Below, piece by piece: positions 36,414-45,492 of a stretch of DNA of 64,000 nucleotides. Under the pieces are notes generated by a model. That model was not told the origin of the DNA and made no database searches. It saw nothing but the letters and a program-made list of their open reading frames with translations. Every line of letters starts with the position of its first letter. Within the stretch, counting starts at the first letter, position 1. Origin of the DNA: Marinobacter sp. es.048 (GTDB lineage Bacteria; Pseudomonadota; Gammaproteobacteria; Pseudomonadales; Oleiphilaceae). Location of the stretch: contig NZ_FYFA01000001.1 in NCBI RefSeq assembly GCF_900188435.1, positions 620,001 through 684,000 of the forward strand, written 5' to 3'. The translations under genes and the position numbers were made by a program.

Positions 36414-36785
36414 ATGGTGTTTGGTCACCTCACCGTTGCGAAACGCCTAGCCCTTGGTTTTGGACTGATTCTGTCCCTGGTAATTGCTGTCAGTCTGATC
36501 GGTAACCAGCGGGTCGGTTTTATCGACAGGACACTGACCGATGTCGGTGACGGCGCCGCCGTAAAACAACGTTATGCCATCAACGACATGAATGCCCAGA
36601 TCGCCAGTGCCTCGGAAGAGCAGAGCTCCGTCGCGGAAGAGGTCAACCGCAACATCAGCCGCATCCACGACGCCACGGTTGAGACTTCAGCCGGTTCCGA
36701 GCAGGTTGCCGGGGCGAGCCGCGACCTGGCCGTGCTGGCCGGTCAGCTCCGTTCCCTTGTCAGTGTGTTCCGATTTAAAGGCTGA
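36414..36785 (+). pseudogene. Internally deleted methyl-accepting chemotaxis protein remnant
   Basis: A 123-residue frame that joins two ends of a chemoreceptor. Residues 1-57 are the start of an MCP (HLTVAKRLALGFGLILSLVIAVSLIG, then the beginning of a four-helix sensor). From about residue 58 it reads the far C-terminal signalling bundle (DMNAQIASASEEQSSVAEEVNRNIS, ending SLVSVFRF). The missing part, about 400 residues in a normal receptor, includes most of the sensor, the second membrane helix, HAMP and the hairpin tip that binds CheA/CheW. The frame is intact and has a GGAG site, so it may still be translated, but it cannot signal normally. Its end overlaps the converging prenyltransferase gene. 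Confidence 0.75.
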
Positions 36786-37665
36786 TTCCGAAGATCAACA
36801 GCGCCAGGGTTGCCAGCAGCACCGCGACGTTGATGGCGAGGACTGTGTTGAGTTGTCCAGTGTTGTTGATCGCCCCTGGAAGCCTGGTGCTTATCCAGAT
36901 TGCTGCCGGCATCGGGGCAAGAGCGAGGGCCGCCCCGGCCGGCAACCAGCCTATCCAGATCGCCCAGCCGAGAATGCCGTAGCTGCCCATTAGCAGCAGC
37001 CCAACCATGCGGGCAGCGGCCGGCTGGCCCAGGGTAATGACCAGGTGTCGGCGGCCGACCTTCTGGTCTGCCTCGGCATCCGGTATCTGATTGATCAGTA
37101 ATAGCTCGCTAACCATCAGAAGCCCGATGGCGGAAACGGCGAGCGCCGTGGCATCCAGCCGGGCCCCCAGGGCAATCAGACTGCCCAGAATCATCACCGG
37201 ACCGAACCCCAGCCCCGGGGCCAGCAGGCAAATCAGCGGCGAACGGGTAATCCAGCGGGTGTAGGTGAGCACCAGCACCACGCCGGCGGCGCCAAGTACC
37301 AGCATGGGCAGGCCCCGGAGCCAGAGAAAGTAGAGGCCAATGGCGATAACCAGTCCCAGGGTGCCAAAGGCGGCCAGCAAAACCTGCCGGGCGGCTGAGG
37401 GCACTGCCGGCAAGGCACCGCTGCCGCCGGAGAATGGCGTGCGACGGGTAATCAGGTCCAGCCCGGAGGCAAAGTCTTCGTACTCGTTGAGCAGATTGAC
37501 TGCAGCGTGGGCGAGCAGGGCGCCGATCAGAACCAGCAGGGTATTGAGCAGGGCCGGAGGCTCGCCCTGGTGCCAGGCTACAGCCACGCCAAGGCCGGCA
37601 CACAGCGGTGCGAGTAACAGAAAATTGGGGCGGGAGGCGCGCACCACCGCAACGGTTTCAGACAT
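36775..37665 (-). CDS. UbiA family prenyltransferase (MenA-like)
   Basis: A 296-residue inner-membrane protein with eight to nine helices and the two Asp-rich motifs of the UbiA superfamily: NLLNEYEDFASGLD (near 58-71) and QIPDAEADQKVGRRH (near 194-208). The pattern is nearer to MenA-like enzymes than to UbiA itself. No menaquinone or ubiquinone genes are adjacent, so the acceptor is unknown. Confidence 0.85.
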   Translation of the reverse strand: MSETVAVVRASRPNFLLLAPLCAGLGVAVAWHQGEPPALLNTLLVLIGALLAHAAVNLLNEYEDFASGLDLITRRTPFSGGSGALPAVPSAARQVLLAAFGTLGLVIAIGLYFLWLRGLPMLVLGAAGVVLVLTYTRWITRSPLICLLAPGLGFGPVMILGSLIALGARLDATALAVSAIGLLMVSELLLINQIPDAEADQKVGRRHLVITLGQPAAARMVGLLLMGSYGILGWAIWIGWLPAGAALALAPMPAAIWISTRLPGAINNTGQLNTVLAINVAVLLATLALLIFGISL

Positions 37666-37708
37666 CGGGTCCTTCCTCGGCTAACAGAGCGGGTACTGGG
37701 GCAGATGC

Positions 37709-38596
37709 TCAGACGTAGCCGGCGGCAAACACCAGACCGAGCACAACCGGCATAACCACAAGACTGCCCAGATTGCTTAATAATACCAGCGAGGCGACCT
37801 TGTGTGGCTCCTGCCGATACTGTTCCGCCACCATGTAATTGAGCACGGCTGGAGGCAAGGCTGCGAATACCCACAGCGCCGCCACCTGCATCCCGGGAAG
37901 ATCCAGAACGGCAATCATCGGCCACGCCAGGATCAGGCCGCTGGCGGGGCAGGCAATGGCGCCCAGCATGCCCAGTTTCCAGTCACTGAAATCGATATCC
38001 AGCATGCGCACGCCAAGTGCAAAGAGCATCAGCGGGATGCACACGCCACCGAGCATGTTCAGGGTTTCAAGCAGCCATTCCGGTAGGGGCACGCCGCCGA
38101 GATTGACCGAGAGACCGGCAATACTGGCAAAAACGATGGGTAGCTTGAGCCGTTTGATGATCGACGTATGAGGGTCGAGCATGTAAAGCCCCACTGAAAA
38201 GTGCAGCAGCATTTCCACGATAAACAGTACGATCGCCGCCGCCAGGGCCTCATCACCAAACGCCAGTACCAGCAGCGGAATCCCCATGTTGCCGGAATTG
38301 TTGAACATCATCGGCGGCAGGAAGGTTTTCAGGTTCAGCTTCAGAACCCTGGCCAGCGGGTACAGGACAATACCCGATCCGAGCACAACCACGGTGGCCG
38401 CCAGAGCGAGCCGGGCATACTCTTGCAGCGGAGCCTGCTGGTCAGCAAGAACGGCAAAGACCAGCATGGGCACAAACAGTTCCATGTTGAGAACGTTCAG
38501 TCCCTGGATATCGGGTGTCCGATAACGACCATAGAGGGCGCCGCAACCGGCGATGAGGAACACCGGCAACATAGTGGACAGAATCTGGCCAATCAT
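37709..38596 (-). CDS. AEC (auxin efflux carrier) family transporter
   Basis: A 295-residue inner-membrane protein with ten hydrophobic segments in two inverted halves. AEC marks visible are FNNSGNMGIPLLVLAFGDEAL (middle) and the closing HKVASLVLLSNLGSLVVMPVVL. Family members export organic acids or similar anions. The ATG at 38596 has GGAG upstream and opens with MIGQILSTMLPVFLI; the frame continuing to 38767 is rejected. It lies 43 bases after the prenyltransferase start on the same strand and diverges from a PatB-type lyase. Confidence 0.88.
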   Translation of the reverse strand: MIGQILSTMLPVFLIAGCGALYGRYRTPDIQGLNVLNMELFVPMLVFAVLADQQAPLQEYARLALAATVVVLGSGIVLYPLARVLKLNLKTFLPPMMFNNSGNMGIPLLVLAFGDEALAAAIVLFIVEMLLHFSVGLYMLDPHTSIIKRLKLPIVFASIAGLSVNLGGVPLPEWLLETLNMLGGVCIPLMLFALGVRMLDIDFSDWKLGMLGAIACPASGLILAWPMIAVLDLPGMQVAALWVFAALPPAVLNYMVAEQYRQEPHKVASLVLLSNLGSLVVMPVVLGLVFAAGYV

Positions 38597-38807
38597 TGAA
38601 CAGGCTCCGGGAAAGTGTTTGGAAGTTTTTATTGGATAAACCGTTAGGTTCGCAAGTATCGGCCCATCTGGGCAAGTGTTAATCGACGATGTTCGACCAA
38701 AGCCGGAGACCAACACAATGGTTGTGTTCATGCAGATGCTTGCGGTGCCTGGTTGGCCCCACCACAATACCGGTTTGCAATGTTGCTATCTGCTCTGGAG
38801 AGTCCTT

Positions 38808-40013
38808 GTGTCCAGTCCTTTCGATGCCCCGGTTTCCCGTGAGAATACCTGTTCCGTCAAGTTCGACGCCCGCCAGGCAGTTTTTGGCACTGAGGATGTA
38901 GTTCCGGTGTGGGTAGCCGACATGGACTTTGCGGCACCGGAGGCGGTCACCCGTGCGTTGACGGAGCGCGCCCAACATCCCGTTTACGGCTACACCCTGT
39001 TTCCGGACGGCCTTTACCAGTCGATGATTGACTGGTTTGCCCGTCGCCATGGCTGGGAAATCCGGCGTGAGTGGATATTGATGGCGCCCGGCGTGGTGCC
39101 ATCCATCAACGCCGCGTGCATGGCCTACGCCGGCCCCGGCGAGGGTGTGATCATCCAGCCGCCGGTGTACCCGCCGTTCTTCAGTTCGGTGCGTCACAGT
39201 GGCCGGGTGGTGATCGAAAACCCGCTGGTGCCTGAGGATCCGGACACCGGGGACCCCGGCCACTACCGCATGGATCTGGATCACCTTGAGCAGTGTGCCG
39301 CCCGGTCGGATGCTCGAATCCTGCTGCTGTGTTCGCCCCATAACCCGATTGGCCGGGTATGGTCGGAGGAAGAACTGAGGGCGGTGCTGGATATCGCACG
39401 CCGGCACCAGCTGGTGGTGGTGTCCGACGAGATCCATTGCGACCTCGCGTTCCCGGATAAGCCCCGCCACACAATGCTGGCGAACCTGGCCGGCGCCGAA
39501 GACGCACTGGTAACGGCAGTGGCCCCCAGCAAGAGTTTCAATATGCCCGGGCTGGGTTTGTCAGCCCTGGTTATTCCTGACGCGGACCGGCGCAAGGCAA
39601 TGAAGGCTGTGTTCGAATCCATGCATCTGCCGCAGTGCAATCCGTTCAGTATTGCCGGGTTTGAGGCCGGCTATCGCCATGGCAGCCCCTGGCTGGACGA
39701 ACTGATGGATTATCTGCAGGCAAACCGGGACTATGTGGTGGAAGCCGTTGGCCAGCGCCTGCCCGGCATCCGCGTGTCCGCACCCGAGGGTACTTACCTC
39801 ATGTGGCTGGATTGCCGCGAACTGGGCCTGGACGATGCGGGTCTGAAACACTTTTTTGTCCGGGAAGCCGGTGTAGGCATGAACCCCGGTATTTCCTTTG
39901 GCGATCCCGGCAGTGGCTTTATGCGCCTGAACATCGGCTGCACGAGGGCGGTGCTGGAAGAGGTCATCGGCCGCATTGAAGCGGCCTTGAACAGGAACCT
40001 GCCAGATCACTGA
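38808..40013 (+). CDS. PatB/MalY family aminotransferase, probable cystathionine beta-lyase
   Basis: A 401-residue PLP enzyme of fold type I. Marks: VWVADMDFAAPEAV, YGYTLFPDGLY, GVVPSINAACMAYAGPGEGVIIQPPVYPPF, CSPHNPIGRVWSEEEL, VSDEIHCDLAF and the PLP lysine in APSKSFNMPGL. PatB/MalY enzymes cleave the C-S bond of cystathionine or cysteine. A GTG start at 38808 with GGAGAG before it gives the usual family length; the frame back to 38676 adds unlikely residues. It diverges from an AEC transporter. Confidence 0.88.
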   Translation: MSSPFDAPVSRENTCSVKFDARQAVFGTEDVVPVWVADMDFAAPEAVTRALTERAQHPVYGYTLFPDGLYQSMIDWFARRHGWEIRREWILMAPGVVPSINAACMAYAGPGEGVIIQPPVYPPFFSSVRHSGRVVIENPLVPEDPDTGDPGHYRMDLDHLEQCAARSDARILLLCSPHNPIGRVWSEEELRAVLDIARRHQLVVVSDEIHCDLAFPDKPRHTMLANLAGAEDALVTAVAPSKSFNMPGLGLSALVIPDADRRKAMKAVFESMHLPQCNPFSIAGFEAGYRHGSPWLDELMDYLQANRDYVVEAVGQRLPGIRVSAPEGTYLMWLDCRELGLDDAGLKHFFVREAGVGMNPGISFGDPGSGFMRLNIGCTRAVLEEVIGRIEAALNRNLPDH

Positions 40014-40552
40014 TTCTGCAGGGCACAGTGCTCTTCAACCAGTTTCCAGTGAGGGGGCTCGTCCATGTCTGGCATGTCCCCCCGAGTTGGCCCCGTGGCT
40101 TCCCAGATCTGTCCGCCGTGGCTGGCCAGATCGCCCTCTTCGTAGCTTTTTGAAAACAACCATTGTTCCGGCCTTACGCACATTCCGGAGGCGGTTTCGC
40201 CCCGATGTGATTTGCCGTCGGTCTGGTTGAATCCCGGCCGTCCGTCATTCTGTTTATCGCTGCCCTTTGCCCGCTCTCCGCTCTCCGGTCGGTTGCTGCA
40301 GTCGGGCACTGAGTCGAGCTTGATCCAGTCAAACGTGATGCCGGGCTCCAGTCCCTTGTGCATCTCTCTGGATTCGTACCAGTGGCCTTTATGGAAAACC
40401 ACTGCTTCTTCGGGGTAATAATGTTCGGGGTTCCACTTGGCCTTCTCCGGATTGCAGGGTTCTGCCGCAGCCGGTGCCGACAGGCTCGCGGTCAACAGCA
40501 TCAGAATCAGGCAAAAGAAGCCGCGAGCGTTACTGAGAGTGGGTTCAACCAT
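40007..40552 (-). CDS. Secreted protein with two CBM5/12-like repeats
   Basis: A 181-residue protein with signal peptide (residues 12-30, cleavage near AAAEP). The mature chain has two repeats of the carbohydrate-binding module 5/12 type (chitin-binding, ChtBD3-like): WNPEHYYPEEAVVFHKGHWYESREMHKGLEPG and SYEEGDLASHGGQIWEATGPTRGDMPD...HWKLV, linked by a polar stretch. Sugar or chitin binding is inferred from the aromatic pattern; no catalytic domain is present. A strong AAGGAG precedes the ATG, and the start overlaps the end of the upstream EamA gene by 8 bases. Its 3' end overlaps the PatB gene by 7 bases. Confidence 0.75.
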   Translation of the reverse strand: MVEPTLSNARGFFCLILMLLTASLSAPAAAEPCNPEKAKWNPEHYYPEEAVVFHKGHWYESREMHKGLEPGITFDWIKLDSVPDCSNRPESGERAKGSDKQNDGRPGFNQTDGKSHRGETASGMCVRPEQWLFSKSYEEGDLASHGGQIWEATGPTRGDMPDMDEPPHWKLVEEHCALQNQ

Positions 40553-41513
40553 GGGTTTCTCCTTTTGCTTGCTGCTTTGAGAGTGGGTAATTCGTGCGTA
40601 TTCTGGTCTGGGTCGCCAGCACCAGTCCTGCAAGAATCAGCACGCCTCCGATAATGTGAAACAGCCCGAGGGACTCGTCCAGGAAAATGCCCGCAAGAAT
40701 CGAGGCGAAGACGGGCGTCAGGTAAATAAAGATGGCCGCTCGGGCCGGACCAATTCTATGCACACCATGATTCCAGAATCCATAGGCCAGGATCCCCGGG
40801 AAGATCGCGAAATACAGTAACGGGAGTGCGGTGCTCCTGGAAAGTTCGAAGCCACCGGAAAAGAAAAACAGATCGGTCAGGTAGAACGGCAGGACCACCA
40901 GCGTTCCCAGAAGGATCTGCGTGGAGAGAAAGGTCAGCGCAGGGAGTGGCACTGCCTGTCGTCTCAGCAGCACGGAGAACAGGCCCCAGCTGAAAACCGC
41001 CGCCACCATGATCAGATCTCCCGGCTGAGCCTGAAGATTGGTGAGCACCGAGAGATCGCCGCGGGCAATCACGGTAACGATGCCGGTGATGGCCAATGCT
41101 ATACCCAGGGCCTGAATCGGCCGGGTCCGGTCGCCGAGCAGGATCCAGGCAAGCAGAGCCACGAAAATGGGGATGGTGGCATTTATCAGGGCAATATTGG
41201 TAGCGGTGGTTGTGGTGGCCGCCAGGTACAGCAGGGTATTGAACGCTCCCACGCTGAAGGTCGCCAGCGCCAGCATGGAACCGAACCGCTGGCGGATCAC
41301 CTGGCGGTGGTGCCAGATACCCGGCAAGCCGAAAGGCAGCAGGATGGCCAAGGCAATCACCCAGCGCCAGAACGACATGGAGAGCGGCGGGATGTTTTCT
41401 ACCGTGCCCCGGGCGACAACGGCGTTGCCGGCCCAGAACAGCGGAGTAAGAACCAGCCCGATGTAGGCCAGGCCGGGAATTCGTGACAAGGCTCCGGCGT
41501 TCTCGGAAGACAC
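40545..41513 (-). CDS. EamA/DMT family transporter (second)
   Basis: A 322-residue inner-membrane protein with ten helices and two EamA repeats (LTPLFWAGNAVVARGTVENIPPLSMSFWRWVIA opening the first, GDLIMVAAVFSWGLFSVLLRR the second). It is a drug/metabolite-type exporter of unknown substrate, distinct in sequence from the one at 31048-31998. Translationally coupled to the CBM-like secreted protein downstream. Confidence 0.9.
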   Translation of the reverse strand: MSSENAGALSRIPGLAYIGLVLTPLFWAGNAVVARGTVENIPPLSMSFWRWVIALAILLPFGLPGIWHHRQVIRQRFGSMLALATFSVGAFNTLLYLAATTTTATNIALINATIPIFVALLAWILLGDRTRPIQALGIALAITGIVTVIARGDLSVLTNLQAQPGDLIMVAAVFSWGLFSVLLRRQAVPLPALTFLSTQILLGTLVVLPFYLTDLFFFSGGFELSRSTALPLLYFAIFPGILAYGFWNHGVHRIGPARAAIFIYLTPVFASILAGIFLDESLGLFHIIGGVLILAGLVLATQTRIRTNYPLSKQQAKGETHG

Positions 41514-41558
41514 AAAGGCTCCTGTGGGATTGGTGATGCCCGAAAAAAGCCTAGCATA

Positions 41559-42944
41559 CTACTCTCCGGGAACTTCTGCCTCCGTACCAATGTGGTAGGC
41601 GGCGAAGCCGGCCATGACCACCTGGTCCACGGCCATGCCGATAACCCGGCCATCAGTGGTGGACCGGATGGGGTGCTGGGCATTGGTGATCGGATCGGAG
41701 ACATAACCGAGAATTTCTCCTTCTGACACCTCCGCCCCAAGCTCGATTTCGCTGAACAGGATCCCGCCATGGTCCGCGCGTATCCAGTCGGAATCGTAGT
41801 AGACCGGCTCCGGATCGCCCCAGACGAACATACGGGAAATCATGCCCTGGCGTTCCATCAGGCTGGTCAGGCTGTTCACGCCGGCGCTGATCTGGTGTTG
41901 CTGGATGCGATGGGATTCCCCCGCTTCCAGAGTGACGGTGCGAATGCCGGCTTCCACGGCGGCGGTGCGCAGCATGCCCGCAGAACCGGAGCTGTGCACC
42001 ACCGCCATTCGATCAAAGCCGCGGGTAAACTCCGCTACGTCCGGGTTATTCATGTCGGCGCGAAGTTGCGGCAGGTTGGTGCGCTTCAAAGAGCCGGTGT
42101 GGATGTCCACCAGCATGTCGCATTTGCGAATCACGTTCTCGAACAGTGAGTGGGCAATCCGGTCGGCCAGGCTGCCATTGGGGCTGCCCGGGAAATGCCG
42201 GTTGAGATCGCGACGATCGGGCAGATAGCGACTGCCCTGCTGGAACCCCGGCAGGTTCACTATCGGCACGCCGACGACCGTGCCCGAAAGTTTCTCCGGG
42301 TTCAGGTCGTACATGGTCTGGCGGATGATTTCGATGCCGTTCAGCTCATCCCCGTGGACTGCGCCTGTGAGGCACAGGGTTGGGCCGGCGTTAATACCGT
42401 TAACCACCAGTACCGGCGTGGTCTGGGACAGACCGGCAATCTGGATGCCTGGCGTCCAGGCCAGGCGGGTAGACGTGCCGGGCATGACATCGTTGTCGAG
42501 CAGGGTGAATACCTTGCCCTCGCGAATTTCGGGTTGCGGCTCCGGTTCCGTCACCGCTTCGGTTGCCATGTCCTCGGATTCTGCGGCGTCCGCATCGGTA
42601 TCAGCGGGCGCTGAAACCTGTGCCTCCGGTGGCGGTGCAACCTGTTTCAGATCGATATTCGGGGCCACTTTGCGGGAACCGGCTGAGGGTGTATCGATAC
42701 CGGCTCCGCCCCGTGCGGCTTCCGGTTTCCGGGATTTGTGTTTCTGCCCTTTGGTCTGCAAGGGAGCCGACTGCTCAACGTCCTCGACGCTTTCATCCTC
42801 GGCTAGCTCGGCAATCAGCACTTCGGATTTTTTGCTGGCCTTTGCCGAATCTGTTTCGGCCAAAAGCGGTGTCGACAGCCAAGGTATCACCAGGCCGATC
42901 AGCAGGATCCGGGGGGACGGTTTTTTAAGCCGCTCAAACAGCAT
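41559..42944 (-). CDS. Exported succinylglutamate desuccinylase/aspartoacylase family protein
   Basis: A 461-residue protein with an N-terminal signal or anchor (residues 11-29), a long low-complexity charged linker (30-145, rich in Glu, Ala, Lys, Pro) and an M14-like zinc hydrolase domain. Zinc ligands are visible as GAVHGDE (His197, Glu200) and VDIHTG (His282), with LPDRRDLNRHFPG between them. Family enzymes remove acyl groups from amino acids, or glutamate from peptides. Export plus the long linker suggest a periplasmic, perhaps envelope-attached enzyme. Its substrate is unknown. Confidence 0.85.
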   Translation of the reverse strand: MLFERLKKPSPRILLIGLVIPWLSTPLLAETDSAKASKKSEVLIAELAEDESVEDVEQSAPLQTKGQKHKSRKPEAARGGAGIDTPSAGSRKVAPNIDLKQVAPPPEAQVSAPADTDADAAESEDMATEAVTEPEPQPEIREGKVFTLLDNDVMPGTSTRLAWTPGIQIAGLSQTTPVLVVNGINAGPTLCLTGAVHGDELNGIEIIRQTMYDLNPEKLSGTVVGVPIVNLPGFQQGSRYLPDRRDLNRHFPGSPNGSLADRIAHSLFENVIRKCDMLVDIHTGSLKRTNLPQLRADMNNPDVAEFTRGFDRMAVVHSSGSAGMLRTAAVEAGIRTVTLEAGESHRIQQHQISAGVNSLTSLMERQGMISRMFVWGDPEPVYYDSDWIRADHGGILFSEIELGAEVSEGEILGYVSDPITNAQHPIRSTTDGRVIGMAVDQVVMAGFAAYHIGTEAEVPGE

Positions 42945-43135
42945 ATTTCCTCACGGTTCGTCAGTGTGCGCTCAAGGATAGAGTGCCTCTGTCGGTCATG
43001 AATACCGCTGTGACAAAGGTTTAATGCCACTTTCATGAAATGCGGGCAAGTTATAACGAACCCTTTTATACGCGGGGAAAGCGATTAACAATATGGGTGT
43101 TTTGCGAAATCCGGTGTGCTTTCGTTACTCCCGCG

Positions 43136-44773
43136 TTAGCTCTCGTGTATGGCATGCCAGAGGTCGTCCTCCCGGAACGCCCTGTGCTCCGCTTCCAGTT
43201 TCAGCAAATGCGCCAGGGCTGACCGTGCCGCGAGGCCGTGGATGGCCACCGGAACATCATCATAGGCTTTGGCAGTAAGGGCTTTAAGATCCACCGGCGT
43301 AAGGGCTTCCAGCGCACGGGCCACCTTGTGTTCGCGGGAGAGGCGGTGGGTGATGAGGAAATCGATCACCGCTTCAGGATGCCCCATCAGGAACCCGTGT
43401 GCCGGCGCAATGTAACGAACAGACTCGGCCAGCAACTCGTAGAGCGACTCGATGTAGGCCTTCATGTCGCCGTCCGGCGGATTAATCACCACCGTTGAGC
43501 CCTGCATGATGTGGTCACCGGAAAACAGCAGCTTCTGGTCGACCAGTAGAAAGCAAAGGTGGTTCGACGCATGGCCCGGGGTATGCAGCACTTTCAGAAC
43601 CCCGGCTTCGGTAACAATCAGATCGCCGTGCTCCGGCTCGTCGTCGGCCCGGAACGTCTGGTCCTGGCCGGCACCCGGAGGCGCCGGCCAGCCGAACACC
43701 CGACAACCGGTGCGCTCTTTCAGCACAGCGACGGCTGGCGAATGGTCCTGGTGCGTGTGGGTCACCAGAACCTGGTCAATGACGCCACCGGTCACCTCCA
43801 GAATCCGCTCAATGTGCGACTCGTTGGCGGGTCCGGGATCAATCACCGTAAAGCGTTCATGGCCCAGAATGTAAGTGTTGGTACCCGGCCCGGTCATCAT
43901 GCCCGGGTTGGGCGCCGTCAGACGGACGACCCTGGCGGCAACCTCTACCGCCTCACCGGGAATAATCTCCGCCCGTGTGGAACCTTCGCCCTCCGGATCC
44001 AGCTTGGCCGCCTCATCGTAGGCCGGCGCACCCGGTTCCAGCGTCACCGGCTTGCCCTTTTTCATCGCCGGCCAGGGCTTACTTGGATAGGGCTCCGGCG
44101 GATTGGCATGGGCGTAGCGCATCAGCGCCTCAGTGGTGTCGAAATCACTGAGCACCCGCAGCGTCCGGATCGTCGGCAACCCCAGCAAACATTGACCATT
44201 GCGATGATCCTCAAGGGCCTGCTCCGGCCGGATCCAGACATGATCAATGGTTTCGACCCCGTCGTGCCCGGCCAGTTGCCCTTCAGGAGCCGGCGTCACG
44301 AAAAACCGTGTATCGAAACGCCGTGGTGGCCCCGGCGGCGTGATCCAGTGGCCGAGATAGGCCAGCCGGTCCAACGGAATCGCCAGGCCGTGCATTTTAC
44401 ACAGACTGGCCAGGGACAGATCGCCGTCGAACACCGATTTCCGGTCAGCGTGGACCGGATGATCCCCGGCTATGGGATTGCCCTGCTTATCAACGGCAAC
44501 CAGAATGCCGGATTCCTCAAAACACTCCCGAACCGCCGCCAACATATAATCGGCGCCGCCTTCATCAACACTCATGGTCTGGCTGATTTCGGCGTCTGCT
44601 GTCCCGACAATATGCTCCTGGCCGTGAGTTTCATTTTCCTCGACCCTCCCGCCGGGGAACACAAAATAGCCGGGCATAAACACGGCGTCCCAGGTGCGTT
44701 GCAGCAGCAGGACTTCAAGGCCTTCGGCCGTATCACGAACCAGAACGAGTGTGGCAGCAGGGCGAATTTCCAT
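43136..44773 (-). CDS. Nudix hydrolase fused to an LACTB2-like metallo-beta-lactamase-fold hydrolase
   Basis: A 545-residue fusion. Residues 1-220 are a Nudix domain, but the Nudix box is split: GGRVEE (41-46) and RECFEESG (82-89) are separated by an insert of about 35 residues, as in NUDT19-type CoA diphosphatases. Residues 285-540 are a metallo-beta-lactamase domain with HTHQDH (339-344), HTPGHASNH and SGDHIMQG, followed by a C-terminal helical part like LACTB2. Both active sites look intact. The ATG at 44773 with TGGAG is the true start; the frame to 44878 reads through hairpin copy 3. Confidence 0.85.
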   Translation of the reverse strand: MEIRPAATLVLVRDTAEGLEVLLLQRTWDAVFMPGYFVFPGGRVEENETHGQEHIVGTADAEISQTMSVDEGGADYMLAAVRECFEESGILVAVDKQGNPIAGDHPVHADRKSVFDGDLSLASLCKMHGLAIPLDRLAYLGHWITPPGPPRRFDTRFFVTPAPEGQLAGHDGVETIDHVWIRPEQALEDHRNGQCLLGLPTIRTLRVLSDFDTTEALMRYAHANPPEPYPSKPWPAMKKGKPVTLEPGAPAYDEAAKLDPEGEGSTRAEIIPGEAVEVAARVVRLTAPNPGMMTGPGTNTYILGHERFTVIDPGPANESHIERILEVTGGVIDQVLVTHTHQDHSPAVAVLKERTGCRVFGWPAPPGAGQDQTFRADDEPEHGDLIVTEAGVLKVLHTPGHASNHLCFLLVDQKLLFSGDHIMQGSTVVINPPDGDMKAYIESLYELLAESVRYIAPAHGFLMGHPEAVIDFLITHRLSREHKVARALEALTPVDLKALTAKAYDDVPVAIHGLAARSALAHLLKLEAEHRAFREDDLWHAIHES

Positions 44774-44822
44774 AAGACTCCAGATACGTTCGTTATTATT
44801 CAGTGCGCGAACAGAGTACGAA

Positions 44823-44934
44823 CGATGGCTGGGAAAGGCCTTCCAAAACTGTCTGTCGCCACGGATGGCGACAGTCAAGCGTCAGATGGACGTGCCGCCA
44901 GGAGCGTGTTTTGGAAGGCCTTTCCCAGCCGTCG
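44823..44934 (+). repeat. Intergenic long-hairpin element, copy 3
   Basis: A perfect 23-bp outer stem (44827-44849 with 44908-44930), extended by a few more pairs. The core has a CTGTCGCC-ACGGAT-GGCGACAG hairpin (44853-44874), then TCAAGCGTCAGATGGACGTGC, a GGAGCG segment and the closing GTTTTGG arm. It lies in the divergent gap between the Nudix-MBL and thioesterase genes. Confidence 0.9.
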
Positions 44935-45066
44935 CTCCGTCAAAGCTCAAAGCGCCGGTGCACAGAACCAAGATAACCGATTTGAAGGGCAAGATCCCAA
45001 GATGAACACTAAAGTCGAACAGCGTATGATTCGCCCCTATAGCCCCCAGTGAAAACAGGAACCCCC

Positions 45067-45492
45067 GTGGCCCGAATCAAACTCTCCTTCCCGGACGACG
45101 TCTTCTGCTTCGAAACCAGAATGCCCGTCAGAATCACCGACATCAACGGCGCCAACCACCTTGGTAACGACGCCCTGATCTCCATGCTCTCCGAAGCCCG
45201 GGCCCAGTTCCTGGTCAGTTACGGCATCCAGGAAGCCAGCAAGGACGGCACCGGCATTATCGTTACCGACCTGGCCACCATGTACCAGTCCGAGTCCTTC
45301 TTCCCGGAAATGCTGCGCTTTGAAGTGGGTCTGATGGACTTCAACAAGTATGGCGGGGATTTCGTGTTCCGGGTCACCAAGGCCGAGAGCGGCCAGCCCG
45401 TGGCAATGGCGAAGTATGGCTTCGTCTTCTTCAACTACCACCGTAAGGAAGTGGTGCCGGTGCCTGAGAGTTTCCGCTCACGCTTTGCCTGA
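45067..45492 (+). CDS. Hotdog-fold thioesterase
   Basis: A 141-residue protein with the 4HBT-like pattern: RMPVRITDINGANHLGNDALISMLSEARAQFL, where the Asp/His-containing loop and following helix hold the active site, then strands VTDLATMYQSESFF and MAKYGFVFFNYHRKEVVPVP. It probably hydrolyses acyl-CoA or a similar thioester in the cytosol. I favour the GTG at 45067 (CAGGA upstream); a GTG at 45049 would add six residues. The end overlaps the converging MATE gene by 15 bases. Confidence 0.85.
   Translation: MARIKLSFPDDVFCFETRMPVRITDINGANHLGNDALISMLSEARAQFLVSYGIQEASKDGTGIIVTDLATMYQSESFFPEMLRFEVGLMDFNKYGGDFVFRVTKAESGQPVAMAKYGFVFFNYHRKEVVPVPESFRSRFA

Noticed and set aside
39605..39625. GTTCGAATCC, a T-loop-like string
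   Set aside because: Lies inside the PatB-type gene and has no acceptor or anticodon stems around it, so it is not a tRNA.
44823..44934. Hairpin elements read as integron attC sites or transposon ends
   Set aside because: No integrase or transposase, no attC core-site pattern and no flanking target duplication that I can see; a MITE-like origin remains possible but unsupported.
43559..45052. 497-residue open frame on the plus strand
   Set aside because: Antisense to the Nudix-MBL gene and then through hairpin copy 3; composition is non-protein-like.
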